Assembly: GCA_027339205.1 (NCBI GenBank)
Contig: DAHWOV010000121.1
Span: forward strand, 1-33,028
From: JAJYVT01 sp027339205
GTDB taxonomy: Bacteria > Actinomycetota > Acidimicrobiia > Acidimicrobiales > RAAP-2
Reading direction: 5' to 3'
Length of the DNA stretch: 33,028 nucleotides
In this document: positions 1 through 7,688 of the stretch, piece after piece
Layout of the letters: each line of letters opens with the position of its first letter
Numbering within the stretch: position 1 is the stretch's first letter
The notes under the pieces: generated by a model
Databases searched by the model: none
Told to the model about the DNA's origin: nothing
What the model saw: the letters and a program-made list of their open reading frames with translations, nothing else
Translations under genes and position numbers: made by a program

Positions 1-1
1 T

Positions 2-121
2 CGGATCTCCGAACTGGAACGCGCGCTCACGTTCAACACCGACCTGGCGCGCCGCTACGCCCTGTGGCTCGATGCCCAACTCGGAGAGCATGAGGACGAA
101 ATTCCTCTCCAAGCCGCTTGA
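2..121 (+). CDS. C-terminal end of an unidentified protein (partial)
   Basis: An open frame enters from the left edge and ends at a TGA at 119-121, giving the last 39 residues of a protein. The tail is charged and probably helical (RISELERALTFN near the edge, ALWLDAQLGEHEDE further on). Codons in the first two thirds end mostly in G or C, as in the real genes of the window. I recognise no domain and propose no function. It converges on the YjbQ-like gene, with 50 bases between the two stops. Confidence 0.45.
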   Translation, partial: RISELERALTFNTDLARRYALWLDAQLGEHEDEIPLQAA

Positions 122-171
122 CAACGATAGGAGCATCACGCGCGAGAGGGGCTGTGGCGCGCCGGCTGCCT

Positions 172-579
172 TCACGACGTTGCCGGGAGCCAGGTGCAGC
201 GGAGCTGCCGGCTGGGATTGTCGGGGTTGGTGTCGACCAGCACCACCGACTGCCACGTCCCGAGCAGCAACCGGCTGTCTCCGACCGGAAGCGTGAGCGA
301 CGGTGAGACGAGCACCGGGAGGAGATGGTCCGCGCCGTGGCCCGTCGAGCCGTGCTGGTGGCGGTAACGCTGGTCGCGAGGCAAGAGCCGCTCGAGAAGC
401 TGCTCCAGGTCGCGCTCTGAGCCCGACCCCGTCTCCATGAGGGCCAACCCGGCGGTGGCATGTGGCGCGAGCACGTTGCAGAGCCCGTCGCCGCGACCCG
501 CGCAGAAGGCCGCGACGGTTGCGGTGACGTCGGTGACGGTCCGGTCGTCGGTGCGCACGGCGAAGAGCTCGGAGTCCAT
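172..579 (-). CDS. YjbQ/UPF0047 family protein
   Basis: This 135-residue protein covers the whole YjbQ (UPF0047) fold. The signature stretches are APHATAGLALME (residues 38-49), the RYRHQHG and GHGADHLLP histidine region (71-87) and RLLLGTWQSVVL (103-114), where family members carry the LGTWQ motif. YjbQ proteins are small trimeric enzymes reported to have weak thiamine-phosphate-synthase activity; their physiological role is unsettled. The ATG at 579 lies 7 bases after the stop of the thioredoxin-like gene, so the two are probably cotranscribed. An in-frame start at 624 would overlap that gene and adds only a basic stretch, so I prefer 579. Family assignment is firm; the reaction in this organism is not. 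Confidence 0.85.
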   Translation of the reverse strand: MDSELFAVRTDDRTVTDVTATVAAFCAGRGDGLCNVLAPHATAGLALMETGSGSERDLEQLLERLLPRDQRYRHQHGSTGHGADHLLPVLVSPSLTLPVGDSRLLLGTWQSVVLVDTNPDNPSRQLRCTWLPATS

Positions 580-586
580 CTGCCGC

Positions 587-1168
587 TCAGCGTCGCGCAC
601 TCGGCGAGCGCTGCGCCTCTCCACCCGGCCGCCGCCTCGCTCGCGCCAGGTCGGAGGCCAGCTGCTCGACGCTCCACGCGACGCCTTCGGTCACCACCGT
701 GACACCGTCGAGGAGCACGAAGAAGGGCGCGCCGTGGACGCGGTACGCCGTCCAGGCGGCGTCACTCATGATCAGGTCCGGCGGGCCTCCGGGCTGGGAG
801 CCCGGTGCGGAGCCCGGCGGGGAGCCCTGCGGCGAGCCGTCCGCGCCGCCCATGAGAGCCGCAAGAGCCCTGGGGCGCTCTCGTGCCGGCCCGCGGGTCA
901 CGATCGCGACGGCGTCCTGCGGCTCGAGCCCGCAACGCTCGGGCCTCCCCGCCAGTCTCCAGAACGGCAGGCACCCGTCGCAGCTCGACCCGAGGAAGAT
1001 GAGGAGGGTCCAGTGCCCGGGCGCCGCGACGCGCAGGGTCTGCGATCGACGGTCGACATCACATCCCTCCAGGTCCACGGCCGCGAGCCGGGGAGCACCG
1101 GTCGGCACTGCGACCAGATGTCGGAGCTCGGGCGGCTGGGACATGGACGAGCTGGGCGTCACAGGCAC
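587..1168 (-). CDS. Thioredoxin-fold (TlpA/redoxin-like) protein
   Basis: A 193-residue protein with a CxxC site, FLGSSCDGCLPFW (residues 58-70, cysteines 63 and 66), and a candidate cis-proline loop VHGAPFFVLLDG (144-155, Pro148), the two hallmarks of thioredoxin-like oxidoreductases. It resembles redoxin/TlpA-type proteins; the substrate is unknown. No clear signal peptide is visible, although TlpA relatives are usually exported or anchored. Residues 111-130 are a low-complexity Gly/Ser/Pro insert encoded by a 12-bp repeat, placed between the CxxC half and the cis-Pro half. The start is uncertain: the GTG at 1168 lies inside another tandem repeat and an ATG at 1144 is in the same frame; neither has a good ribosome-binding site. 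Confidence 0.75.
   Translation of the reverse strand: MPVTPSSSMSQPPELRHLVAVPTGAPRLAAVDLEGCDVDRRSQTLRVAAPGHWTLLIFLGSSCDGCLPFWRLAGRPERCGLEPQDAVAIVTRGPARERPRALAALMGGADGSPQGSPPGSAPGSQPGGPPDLIMSDAAWTAYRVHGAPFFVLLDGVTVVTEGVAWSVEQLASDLARARRRPGGEAQRSPSARR
785..844. repeat. 12-bp tandem repeat inside the thioredoxin-like gene
   Basis: Copies of a GGAGCCCGGYGC-type unit start at 797, 809 and 821, with degenerate copies on both sides. The 12-bp period keeps the frame and encodes a Gly-Ser-Pro-rich linker. Confidence 0.7.
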
Positions 1169-1246
1169 CAGATCACAGGCGCCGTCACAGGCGCCCGATC
1201 ACAGGCGGCGTCACAGGCGCCCGGTCACAGGCACCCGGTCACAGGC
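1159..1246. repeat. Seven-copy TCACAGGC repeat across a gene junction
   Basis: The octamer TCACAGGC occurs at 1159, 1173, 1185, 1199, 1211, 1225 and 1239, spaced 14, 12, 14, 12, 14 and 14 bases. The last copy supplies the TGA stop of the PH/SHOCT gene (complement of 1239-1241). The first overlaps the GTG start region of the thioredoxin-like gene. The whole junction between the two minus-strand genes is therefore repeat. Confidence 0.95.
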
Positions 1247-2033
1247 GGCCGAGGAGCTGCGCCTTCTTGGCCGCGAATTCGTCCTCCGAGAGGATGCCGC
1301 GTCGGCGAAGCTCGTCGAGCTCGAGGATCTGGCGCGGGACGCTCGGGGCTGCCTCTTCCTCCTCCTCGTCGTCGAAGACGACTCCGTGGGGAGGAGTGTC
1401 CGTCCACGACCGCGCCGAACCGTCACGCCTGCGAGCGCGGGGTGCCGCGACGACCTCGTCCCTCCGCCGGCCCGCGGACGCCCGAGAGCGCCTGGCCGCC
1501 GTGCTCATTTGCGCATAGGCGTCGGGGGGGCCATACCCAGCAGTTCCGAATGGGACGTCGAGGCGATCGAGCTGCGCGTTGATCACCCGCTGGAGCCGCC
1601 GCGGCCAGGGGACATCCTCGACGACGAGGGGCCCGTCGCCCCCCGCCACCTCGAAGACGAGCCGCCCCGACCCGATCAGCCGCTCGCCGAACGACTGGCT
1701 GCAGTGGACCTCGGCAACTCGCAGCAGGCGCAACTGGACGACGTCTCGGCCGAGCACCCCTCGGCGGTACAGAAGGCGGCTCGTCGTCACGAGGAACCTG
1801 ACGGCCCGCCAGCGGGCGAGGCGCGCGGTGGCCCACAGTGCGGGGAGCAGCACCATCGCGGCGAGCAGCCAGGCGACGACCGTCGGGGCAGTCGGGTAGC
1901 GCAAGGTGATCGTGATCGCACCTGCGAGCGCGAGGACGAAGAGCACGACCGGGCCGACGATCACCACGGGATGGGGGCGGACTTCCGCGAGGAGCTCCTC
2001 GTCCTCGTACAGCAGGCCGTGAGCGGAACCCAC
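1239..2033 (-). CDS. Membrane PH-domain protein with C-terminal SHOCT domain
   Basis: From the GTG at 2033 this is a 264-residue protein. Two membrane segments lie near residues 23-44 and 48-70. They are followed by a bacterial PH-like (YdbT/bPH2-type) region containing FLVTTSRLLYRRGVLGRD, where family members have a 'vT.~Rl..r.G...r' pattern. The last 30 residues, with ELDELRRRGILSEDEF, are a typical SHOCT motif, often found at the C-terminus of membrane-associated proteins. An acidic run DDEEEEE precedes it. Function is unknown; PH and SHOCT together suggest a membrane scaffold. The frame stays open upstream to 2300 and would encode six-residue AQQSAG repeats, but that part overlaps the preceding gene. 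A TACGCT box 7 nt before GTG 2033 suggests a leaderless start there. The stop lies in the TCACAGGC repeat. Confidence 0.8.
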   Translation of the reverse strand: MGSAHGLLYEDEELLAEVRPHPVVIVGPVVLFVLALAGAITITLRYPTAPTVVAWLLAAMVLLPALWATARLARWRAVRFLVTTSRLLYRRGVLGRDVVQLRLLRVAEVHCSQSFGERLIGSGRLVFEVAGGDGPLVVEDVPWPRRLQRVINAQLDRLDVPFGTAGYGPPDAYAQMSTAARRSRASAGRRRDEVVAAPRARRRDGSARSWTDTPPHGVVFDDEEEEEAAPSVPRQILELDELRRRGILSEDEFAAKKAQLLGRL

Positions 2034-2040
2034 CCCGACA

Positions 2041-2046
2041 AGCGTA
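2041..2046 (-). promoter_or_regulatory. Candidate -10 box for a leaderless PH/SHOCT transcript
   Basis: TACGCT on the minus strand lies 7 nt before GTG 2033. There is no Shine-Dalgarno sequence and no recognisable -35 hexamer. Confidence 0.4.
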
Positions 2047-2093
2047 CCAAGGGGTCGTCTCACCGCCTTCGATGGTCCTCGCGGCGCTCCGAC

Positions 2094-2147
2094 CGACTGC
2101 TGCGCTCCGGCCGACTGCTGCGCTCCTGCCGACTGCTGCGCTCCGGC
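2094..2147. repeat. 18-bp tandem repeat, three copies
   Basis: CGACTGCTGCGCTCCGGC is repeated at 2094, 2112 and 2130, with one mismatch in the middle copy. It lies between the stop of the phosphodiester-glycosidase-domain gene (2176) and the preferred start of the PH/SHOCT gene (2033). It would encode AQQSAG units if translation began further upstream. Confidence 0.95.
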
Positions 2148-2175
2148 GAGGCAGGAGATCCCGAGCGGCGGGTCC

Positions 2176-3519
2176 TCAGCTGCGCGGCGGCGCGGCCGAC
2201 ATCGTGATGAAGTCCCGGGCCCACCAGCTCTGGAAGTACCGGGCGGGCGTGCCGGCCATCTGCGAGATGAGCTCCGTGCCGTTTGTGCCGTTCGCCTCAC
2301 CGTTGGGTGAGGACGGCTTGTAGACCGTGAAGTTCACCCATGTCGTGTTGATGTCCATCTCCATCGCGCGCACGCATCCGGCCCTCGCGAGGATGGCGGC
2401 GAGGTCGGTGATGTTGAGCCCGGGACCGCCCACGTACACGAGGGCGCCGTTCGCGGTGATCCCGAGGCCCGATCGCCAGACGTAGACCGCGTTGCCGAGC
2501 GTCGCGCCCCACCGCGTCGTTGTTGTCGATGTGAGCCCCGCCACCGGCTTGCCGTTCTGGACGAGGAGGTCGAGGTTCTGGCGGACCGAGACGACCGAAG
2601 GCGTCATGTGGACTGTCTGGTCCCACGCGCCGATGGCCGCGCTGCCGTTTCTGTAGACGACGAACGACGCCGCCCCCTTGCGAAGCGGGATGATCGTCTT
2701 GCTGTCGGTGTAGTAACCGCCGTTGGCCGCCGACATGAGGAAGCCGGCGTTGAAGGCGGCGACCAGGGTCCGGGCGGCCGCCGGCTGGATGGGCGCGGTG
2801 TGCGGGTACGGTCCGCCGCCGGGGATCTCGCTGCCGGAGTACAAGGTGGCGTCGAGGAGCTTGGTATCCATCCATGCCACCCCGACCACGTAGCTCGTGT
2901 GCACCGCGTCGGGACGCAGGGTCGTCTCGTAGACCGCGGGGATCCCGTCGACGAGCCTTCCCGCGGGCGACCACTGGCCCTCTCCCGGGATCGGCGGCTT
3001 CGCAAAGGGGGTGATGGGCGCGGGGGCAGGAAGGTGGGCGACGCTGGAGGCGGCTGCGCTGACGGGTTGCGCGGTCGGCCTCCTGATGGCTCCCGCGGGC
3101 GGCCGGCCACCCACCTTGGGCCCGTGGTGGCGGTACCACTCGTTCTCGATCCAGTTCACGATGGTCGACCCGCCGTGCTCGCGCACCCACTCGGCCCCGC
3201 GCGCCGGGATCGAGCTTCCGAGCATCGGGTTGGTGAGCGCGGTGCCGAGCGAGACGGCCACCCAGATGAGCAGTCCCGCCACCACCAGTCCGACGCCTGC
3301 GCGGACGCGTCGCCGTCGGAGGGAGGCGGGGCCCTTCCTCTTGCGTGCCGCATGGCGAGGCGCGTGGCGCGGACCGGACCCGCCGCCGGACGCGGCACCG
3401 GACGCGTCCCGCCCGGGGCGCGGCCCCTGGCGTTGTCGGTCGTCGACGACGGCTCCGAGAGCCTCGAGGCCCGAGAGCGGCTCGCCGGGATCCAGACGGG
3501 GGGAGGCCCGCCGGCTCAT
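2176..3519 (-). CDS. Membrane-anchored phosphodiester glycosidase (NAGPA/DUF2233-like) domain protein
   Basis: A 447-residue protein. A basic, Pro/Arg-rich cytoplasmic N-terminus (1-72) is followed by one membrane segment at about 73-95 and a large extracytoplasmic part. Residues from about 190 to the end match the NAGPA/DUF2233 type, with VGVAWMDTKLLDATLYSG, AAFNAGFLMSAANGGYY and GGPGLNITDLAAILARAGC followed by the acidic AMEMDIN. Animal NAGPA removes N-acetylglucosamine from phosphodiesters. The bacterial relatives are secreted or anchored proteins thought to act on envelope glycans; the substrate here is unknown. The Pro/Ala linker at 135-180 looks like a wall-spanning spacer. ATG 3519 is preceded by a weak purine-rich GGTGGGCGG. 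Domain call good, activity inferred. Confidence 0.75.
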   Translation of the reverse strand: MSRRASPRLDPGEPLSGLEALGAVVDDRQRQGPRPGRDASGAASGGGSGPRHAPRHAARKRKGPASLRRRRVRAGVGLVVAGLLIWVAVSLGTALTNPMLGSSIPARGAEWVREHGGSTIVNWIENEWYRHHGPKVGGRPPAGAIRRPTAQPVSAAASSVAHLPAPAPITPFAKPPIPGEGQWSPAGRLVDGIPAVYETTLRPDAVHTSYVVGVAWMDTKLLDATLYSGSEIPGGGPYPHTAPIQPAAARTLVAAFNAGFLMSAANGGYYTDSKTIIPLRKGAASFVVYRNGSAAIGAWDQTVHMTPSVVSVRQNLDLLVQNGKPVAGLTSTTTTRWGATLGNAVYVWRSGLGITANGALVYVGGPGLNITDLAAILARAGCVRAMEMDINTTWVNFTVYKPSSPNGEANGTNGTELISQMAGTPARYFQSWWARDFITMSAAPPRS

Positions 3520-3732
3520 CGTCCGCCCACCGACACCTGGGGATGCGCCGAGCGCCCCAAAGAACGCTCCGCCCTTCCCCGCTCCACGGCCCGCGTGGTG
3601 CTCGCGAGCCTGGCACGGGACCGAAGGCGCGCCGACACCGCCGCGGTGTTCACCCCCCCAACGTACGGCACCGAGGTGAAGAGGGGATGAACGCCCAAGA
3701 CGCGAGGCCAGAGGAGCTCACCTTGGAGAGGG

Positions 3733-3759
3733 GAGCCGGCACCTCGGGGGCTCCGGCTC
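3733..3759 (-). terminator. Weak hairpin after the sensor-kinase gene
   Basis: GAGCCGG (3733-3739) and CCGGCTC (3753-3759) can pair as a 7-bp stem with a 13-nt loop, just downstream of the kinase stop at 3766. There is no T-tract. The rest of the 246-base gap (3520-3765) shows no gene. Confidence 0.25.
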
Positions 3760-3765
3760 GCGCCG

Positions 3766-5100
3766 TCACGTCGCACCGAGGTGCGCGCCGGGCCGCCGGG
3801 ACGCCTCCGTGTGGAGGCTCGAGTCGTGATCGACCCCAGCCGCGTGCTCGTCGGGTGTCTGCGAGCGACCGTCGTGGGCGCTCCTCCACGACACCTCCAT
3901 CCGCGCGCCGCCCAGGGGCGCGTCGCCGACGGACCACGTGCCTCCCGTCAAGCGCACGACCGAGTCAGCGATCGCGAGCCCCAGGCCGGCGCCATGGCCG
4001 TCGGGTGCGGCGCGGTGGAAACGGTCGAAGACCGCGGCGCGCTGGTCCGCCGGGATCCCGGGCCCGCTGTCGTCCACTCGGAGCACTACCCGCGTGGGGG
4101 TCGCCTGGACGACCACCGAGACGGTGCCGCCGGCACCGGCGTACTTGCACGCATTGTCGATCAGCACCCCCGCCAGACGGTCCACAAGCTCGGCGGGTGC
4201 CTCCACCATGCCGCTCCCCTGGCCCTCCGAGGTGAACGCCAGCGCCACGTGGTTGCGCGTCGCCACCGCCTCGAAACGCTCGACGCACGCGGCGGCGACA
4301 GCCTCGACGTCGGCGACCGCGCCCTTTGCGGAGCCCTCCGCGCCGCTGTCCGCGCGCGCGAGCCAGAGCAGGTCGTCCACGATGCGCCTCAGCCGCCTGC
4401 TCTCCCCGGCGATGCGTCGCAGCACGGCTTGGTACTCCTCGGGTGCGCGCCGTCGTCGCAGTGCGAGGTCCACCTCGGCTTCGACCACGCTCAACGGCGT
4501 GCGCAGCTCGTGAGAGGCGTCTGCGGTGAACTCCGCCTGGCGTCGCCGGACCAGCTCGAGTGGCGCCGACGCCCGGAGCGCCACGAGCAGCGAGCCGACG
4601 AAGGTCGCCACGACGAGGAGAAGGCCGAAGAGCACCTCGGGGAGCACAAGGGCGCTCACGACTCGGCGCACTTCTGCGATGCTCTGCCCGGCGACCAGCC
4701 AACCGTCTCCTTTCCGAAGTGCCTGGAAGCGGAAGGGCCCAGCCCCCACCTCACGGGTCACGGGCCGCGTGCTCCAGCTGCCCCTGGGCAACGTGGGCGC
4801 GCCGACCGCCAGCCGCACGACGCGGCCGTGATCCGGGACGTACCAGAAGAAGATCGGGGCATCGTCGAGGTCGCCGTTGTCCGACACGGGCGCCACCGCA
4901 CGCGTCGGGGTCGGATGCAGCGAGAGGTCACGGGCGTCCAGCAGCGCTGCGTGCACACGCACGTCGGCTTGCGCGGTCAGCCGGGCTGTGACGAAGACCC
5001 GGAGCCCGAGCGCGCACAGGGCATAGCACGCGAGCACGATGAGCGCTGCCACCGTCGCCACTCGCGCGGCGTGGATCCTCAGCCTGCGCGTGCTCTTCAC
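3766..5100 (-). CDS. Two-component sensor histidine kinase
   Basis: A 444-residue membrane histidine kinase. Membrane segments at about 13-36 and 150-175 flank a sensing region of roughly 110 residues outside the membrane. The HisKA part carries ADASHELRTPLSVVEAE with the phospho-acceptor His197. The ATPase part has the N box LIDNACKY (Asn316), G1 DSGPGIP (344-350) and G2 GHGAGLGLAIA (368-378). A HAMP domain is not obvious in the short stretch between the second membrane segment and the H box. It begins with a GTG overlapping the stop of the response regulator by 4 nt (5097-5100), so the pair is translationally coupled. The signal sensed is unknown; no target gene is evident nearby. The C-terminal 40 residues are a polar tail without a domain. 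Confidence 0.95.
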   Translation of the reverse strand: MKSTRRLRIHAARVATVAALIVLACYALCALGLRVFVTARLTAQADVRVHAALLDARDLSLHPTPTRAVAPVSDNGDLDDAPIFFWYVPDHGRVVRLAVGAPTLPRGSWSTRPVTREVGAGPFRFQALRKGDGWLVAGQSIAEVRRVVSALVLPEVLFGLLLVVATFVGSLLVALRASAPLELVRRRQAEFTADASHELRTPLSVVEAEVDLALRRRRAPEEYQAVLRRIAGESRRLRRIVDDLLWLARADSGAEGSAKGAVADVEAVAAACVERFEAVATRNHVALAFTSEGQGSGMVEAPAELVDRLAGVLIDNACKYAGAGGTVSVVVQATPTRVVLRVDDSGPGIPADQRAAVFDRFHRAAPDGHGAGLGLAIADSVVRLTGGTWSVGDAPLGGARMEVSWRSAHDGRSQTPDEHAAGVDHDSSLHTEASRRPGAHLGAT

Positions 5101-5765
5101 GGCGCCACGAGCCGGTAGCCGCTGCCGCGCACCGTCTGGATCTTCGCCCGTGCGCCGGCGATCTTCGAACGGAGCCGACCGACATGCACGTCGATCGTGT
5201 TGGAGCCGATGGCGTCTGCCTCGTCATCCCAGACCTGGACGGCGATCGACCGCCGGGTCACGACTGAGGGCGACCTGCGAAGCAGGAGCTCCATGATCGC
5301 GAGCTCCGTGGTGGTGAGCGAGACCGCAGCTCCGTCGAGGCTGAGCTCCCGGGTCGAGGGATCGAAGCAGAGGTCGCCCACGGCGATCTTGGGCGCCACC
5401 GTGAGCGCCGGCCGTCGCTGGAGAGCGAGAAGGCGGGCCAGCAGCTCGTCGAAGTCGAAGGGCTTCACCAGGTAGTCGTCTGCGCCGGCGTGGAGGCCCG
5501 CCACCCGGTCGACCGGCGCGTCCCGTGCCGTGAGCATGAGGATCGGCGTCTTCACGCCGAGCCGCCGCACCTCGTCGACGACCTCGATGCCGCTCTTGCG
5601 CGGCATCCGCCAGTCGAGGATCGCGACCTCGTGGTCGTAGGCGCGGAGCCACCTGACCGCCGCCTCCCCGTCTGCGACGGCGTCGACGACATAGCCGTTC
5701 TCCCGCAAGCCGCGCTCGAGCACTGTGCGGAGCGCGGCGTCGTCCTCTGCAACGAGCACCCTCAT
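5097..5765 (-). CDS. OmpR/PhoB-family response regulator
   Basis: A 222-residue transcription factor partnering the downstream kinase. The receiver domain has the acidic pair at 8-9, phospho-acceptor Asp51 (ILDWRMPRKSG), Thr79 and Lys101 (LVKPFDF). The winged-helix DNA-binding domain occupies about 125-220, ending in NTIDVHVGRLRSKI and TVRGSGYRL as in PhoB/OmpR relatives. An AGGAGG ribosome-binding site lies 5 nt before ATG 5765, so this gene is the strongly translated first member of the pair. It is divergent from the NUDIX gene, with a repeat-containing 188-base region between them. Operator sites could not be recognised. Confidence 0.97.
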   Translation of the reverse strand: MRVLVAEDDAALRTVLERGLRENGYVVDAVADGEAAVRWLRAYDHEVAILDWRMPRKSGIEVVDEVRRLGVKTPILMLTARDAPVDRVAGLHAGADDYLVKPFDFDELLARLLALQRRPALTVAPKIAVGDLCFDPSTRELSLDGAAVSLTTTELAIMELLLRRSPSVVTRRSIAVQVWDDEADAIGSNTIDVHVGRLRSKIAGARAKIQTVRGSGYRLVAP

Positions 5766-5770
5766 CGAAG

Positions 5771-5776
5771 CCTCCT
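5771..5776 (-). promoter_or_regulatory. Strong ribosome-binding site of the response regulator
   Basis: AGGAGG on the minus strand, 5 nt before the ATG. It fixes the start of the regulator at 5765. Confidence 0.85.
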
Positions 5777-5819
5777 GCGACCACCATATGCAGGAAGGAC
5801 CATCCGCAGAAGCGCACGG

Positions 5820-5893
5820 GCGCGGGACAAGGCGCGCGGGGCCAGGAGCTGGTCCGAGCGCGGGACAAGGCGCGGGACAAGGCGCGGGACAAG
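5820..5893. repeat. 12-bp repeat in a divergent promoter region
   Basis: GCGCGGGACAAG occurs at 5820 and then three times in direct succession at 5858, 5870 and 5882. All copies are identical. They lie between the divergent response-regulator and NUDIX starts, so they could affect either promoter. Confidence 0.95.
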
Positions 5894-5953
5894 GAAGGAC
5901 GCCTGGGACGCGTCACCGAGTCCCACCCCAGCGGGGGGCGACATCATGGGCAG

Positions 5954-6478
5954 GTGCCCACCCAGAGCGCCGGCCTCCTCGTCTACCGCCTCTCCCCACG
6001 GACCGGGGCCGGCGGCCGGAGCCCTGGCCCCCAGCTCGAGGTGCTCCTGGTCCACCCCGGAGGGCCGTACTGGCGGCGGCGGGACGACGGGTCGTGGAGC
6101 ATCCCCAAAGGGGAGGTCGAGGCGGGGGAGGACAGCCTCGCCGCCGCCGAGCGCGAGTTCGCAGAAGAGCTCGGCGTCACCCCTCCCTCCGGCCCGCGCC
6201 TTGCCCTCGGGGAGGTGGTCCAGGCAGGCGGCAAGCGGGTCCGGGCATGGGCGGTCGCAGGCGACCTGGACGTGTCGGCGATCCGCAGCGACACCTTCTC
6301 GATCGAGTGGCCGCCTGCCACTGGCACGCTTCGCAGCTTCCCCGAGGTCGATCGCGCGGCGTGGTACGACCTCGACGCGGCACGGCGCAAGCTTCTCCCC
6401 GGCCAGCTCCCCCTGCTCGACCGGCTGGTCGTGGCCGTCGCCGCGGACACTCCCCCACCACCCCGCACGGCTCGATAA
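5954..6478 (+). CDS. NUDIX hydrolase (COG4119-like)
   Basis: A 174-residue hydrolase with a complete Nudix box starting at Gly53: GEVEAGED through REFAEELG, giving G-x5-E-x7-RE-x2-EE-x-G (Glu59, Arg67, Glu68, Glu71, Glu72, Gly74). These residues bind the metal that activates water for cleavage of nucleoside-diphosphate-linked compounds. Flanking stretches (SAGLLVYR, VLLVHPGGPYW, SWSIPKGE, and near the C-terminus AAWYDLDAARRKLLPGQ) match the predicted NTP pyrophosphohydrolases of COG4119. The exact substrate is unknown. The start is a GTG at 5954; a nearby ATG is out of frame. The mycothiol dehydrogenase follows in the same direction 91 bases later, with its own ribosome-binding site. Confidence 0.9.
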   Translation: MPTQSAGLLVYRLSPRTGAGGRSPGPQLEVLLVHPGGPYWRRRDDGSWSIPKGEVEAGEDSLAAAEREFAEELGVTPPSGPRLALGEVVQAGGKRVRAWAVAGDLDVSAIRSDTFSIEWPPATGTLRSFPEVDRAAWYDLDAARRKLLPGQLPLLDRLVVAVAADTPPPPRTAR

Positions 6479-6569
6479 CGTGCGGGGGTCCCCGACCCGG
6501 CGGCCTGCGGCACGGCACGGCACGGAACAGAACGGCACAGGGACGGTACTGGGTGCGAGGGGAGGAGCG

Positions 6570-7679
6570 ATGCCGGCGACCGTACGAGGGGTAGTCGCGA
6601 CCGAAAAGGACGCTGCGGTGCGTGTGGTGCCGGTCGTGGTGCCCGACCCCGGACCGGGCGACGTCGTCGTAGAGGTACGCGCGTGCGGCGTGTGCCACAC
6701 CGACCTTCATTATCGGCAGGGCGCGATCGGCGACGGCTTCCCGTTCCTGCTCGGCCACGAGGCTGCCGGCTTCGTGAGCGAGGTGGGAGAAGGGGTCGAG
6801 CACGTAGCACCCGGCGACTTCGTCGTGCTCGCCTGGCGCGCGCCGTGCGGCACCTGCCGATCCTGCCGCCGTGGACGACCGTGGTACTGCTTCGACAGCC
6901 GCAACGCGCGCCAGCCGATGACGCTCGAGGACGGCACCCCGCTGACGGCGGCTCTCGGCATCGGCGCCTTCTGCGAACGAACCCTCGTCGCAGCGGGGCA
7001 GGCGGTACCGGTGGACCCGGCGGCACGCCCCGAGGCCGCTGGCCTCATCGGCTGCGGCGTCATGGCGGGGTTCGGCGCCGCGGTGAACACCGGTGGGGTC
7101 TCGCGCGGTGACACGGTGGCCGTCATCGGCTGCGGCGGCGTCGGGGACGCAGCGATCGCGGGTGCGGCGATCGCGGGCGCGCGCAAGATCGTGGCGGTCG
7201 ACGTCGACGACCGGAAGCTCGCCTGGGCGCGGGAGCTCGGTGCGACCGACTCCGTCAACTCGACTACCACCGACCCGGTGGACGCAATCCGCGAGCTCAC
7301 GACAGGTCATGGCGCCGACGTCGTCATCGAGGCGGTCGGCAGGCCCGACACGTACGAGCAGGCCTTCTTGGCGCGAGACCTTGCCGGCGTCCTCGTCCAG
7401 GTGGGCGTGCCGTCCCCGACCATGCGGGTCGACCTGCCGCTTCTCGAGCTGTTCGGACGCGGCGGCGCGCTCAAGTCCTCGTGGTACGGAGACTGCCTGC
7501 CCACGCGCGACTTCCCGATGCTGATCGATCTCTACCTGCGCGGCAAGCTGGACCTCGACAAGTTCGTCTCCGAGACGATCCCGCTCGACGGAGTCGAAGA
7601 GGCCTTTTCCCGGATGCAGCGCGGCGAGGTGCTGCGCTCCGTCGTCGTCCTCGGCGAGGGTGTTCTAGGAAGCGACTGA
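6570..7679 (+). CDS. mscR: S-(hydroxymethyl)mycothiol dehydrogenase
   Basis: A 369-residue zinc alcohol dehydrogenase of the mycothiol-dependent type. It would oxidise S-hydroxymethylmycothiol, formed from formaldehyde and mycothiol, with NAD+ in the cytoplasm. Cys42 (ACGVCHTDLHYR) and His63-Glu64 (LGHEAAG) form the catalytic zinc site. Cys93, Cys96, Cys99 and Cys107 form the structural zinc loop. The dinucleotide site is VIGCGGVGDAA (186-196). The stretches ALGIGAF, GLIGCGVMAGFGAA and GGALKSSWYGDCLP agree with actinobacterial MscR rather than general alcohol dehydrogenases. ATG 6570 has a GGGGAGGAG ribosome-binding site. The gene implies that the host makes mycothiol. It ends 9 bases from the end of the convergent DapA-like gene. 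Confidence 0.92.
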   Translation: MPATVRGVVATEKDAAVRVVPVVVPDPGPGDVVVEVRACGVCHTDLHYRQGAIGDGFPFLLGHEAAGFVSEVGEGVEHVAPGDFVVLAWRAPCGTCRSCRRGRPWYCFDSRNARQPMTLEDGTPLTAALGIGAFCERTLVAAGQAVPVDPAARPEAAGLIGCGVMAGFGAAVNTGGVSRGDTVAVIGCGGVGDAAIAGAAIAGARKIVAVDVDDRKLAWARELGATDSVNSTTTDPVDAIRELTTGHGADVVIEAVGRPDTYEQAFLARDLAGVLVQVGVPSPTMRVDLPLLELFGRGGALKSSWYGDCLPTRDFPMLIDLYLRGKLDLDKFVSETIPLDGVEEAFSRMQRGEVLRSVVVLGEGVLGSD

Positions 7680-7688
7680 GGAGGCCGC

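Noticed and set aside
1159..1246. Array of seven repeats as a CRISPR or plasmid iteron set
   Set aside because: Units are 12-14 bases without unique spacers; no replication protein gene is nearby and the array lies between two ordinary chromosomal genes.
699..2207. A 502-codon plus-strand frame across the first genes
   Set aside because: It is antisense to recognisable thioredoxin-like and PH/SHOCT proteins and has no domain; such frames are expected at this GC content.
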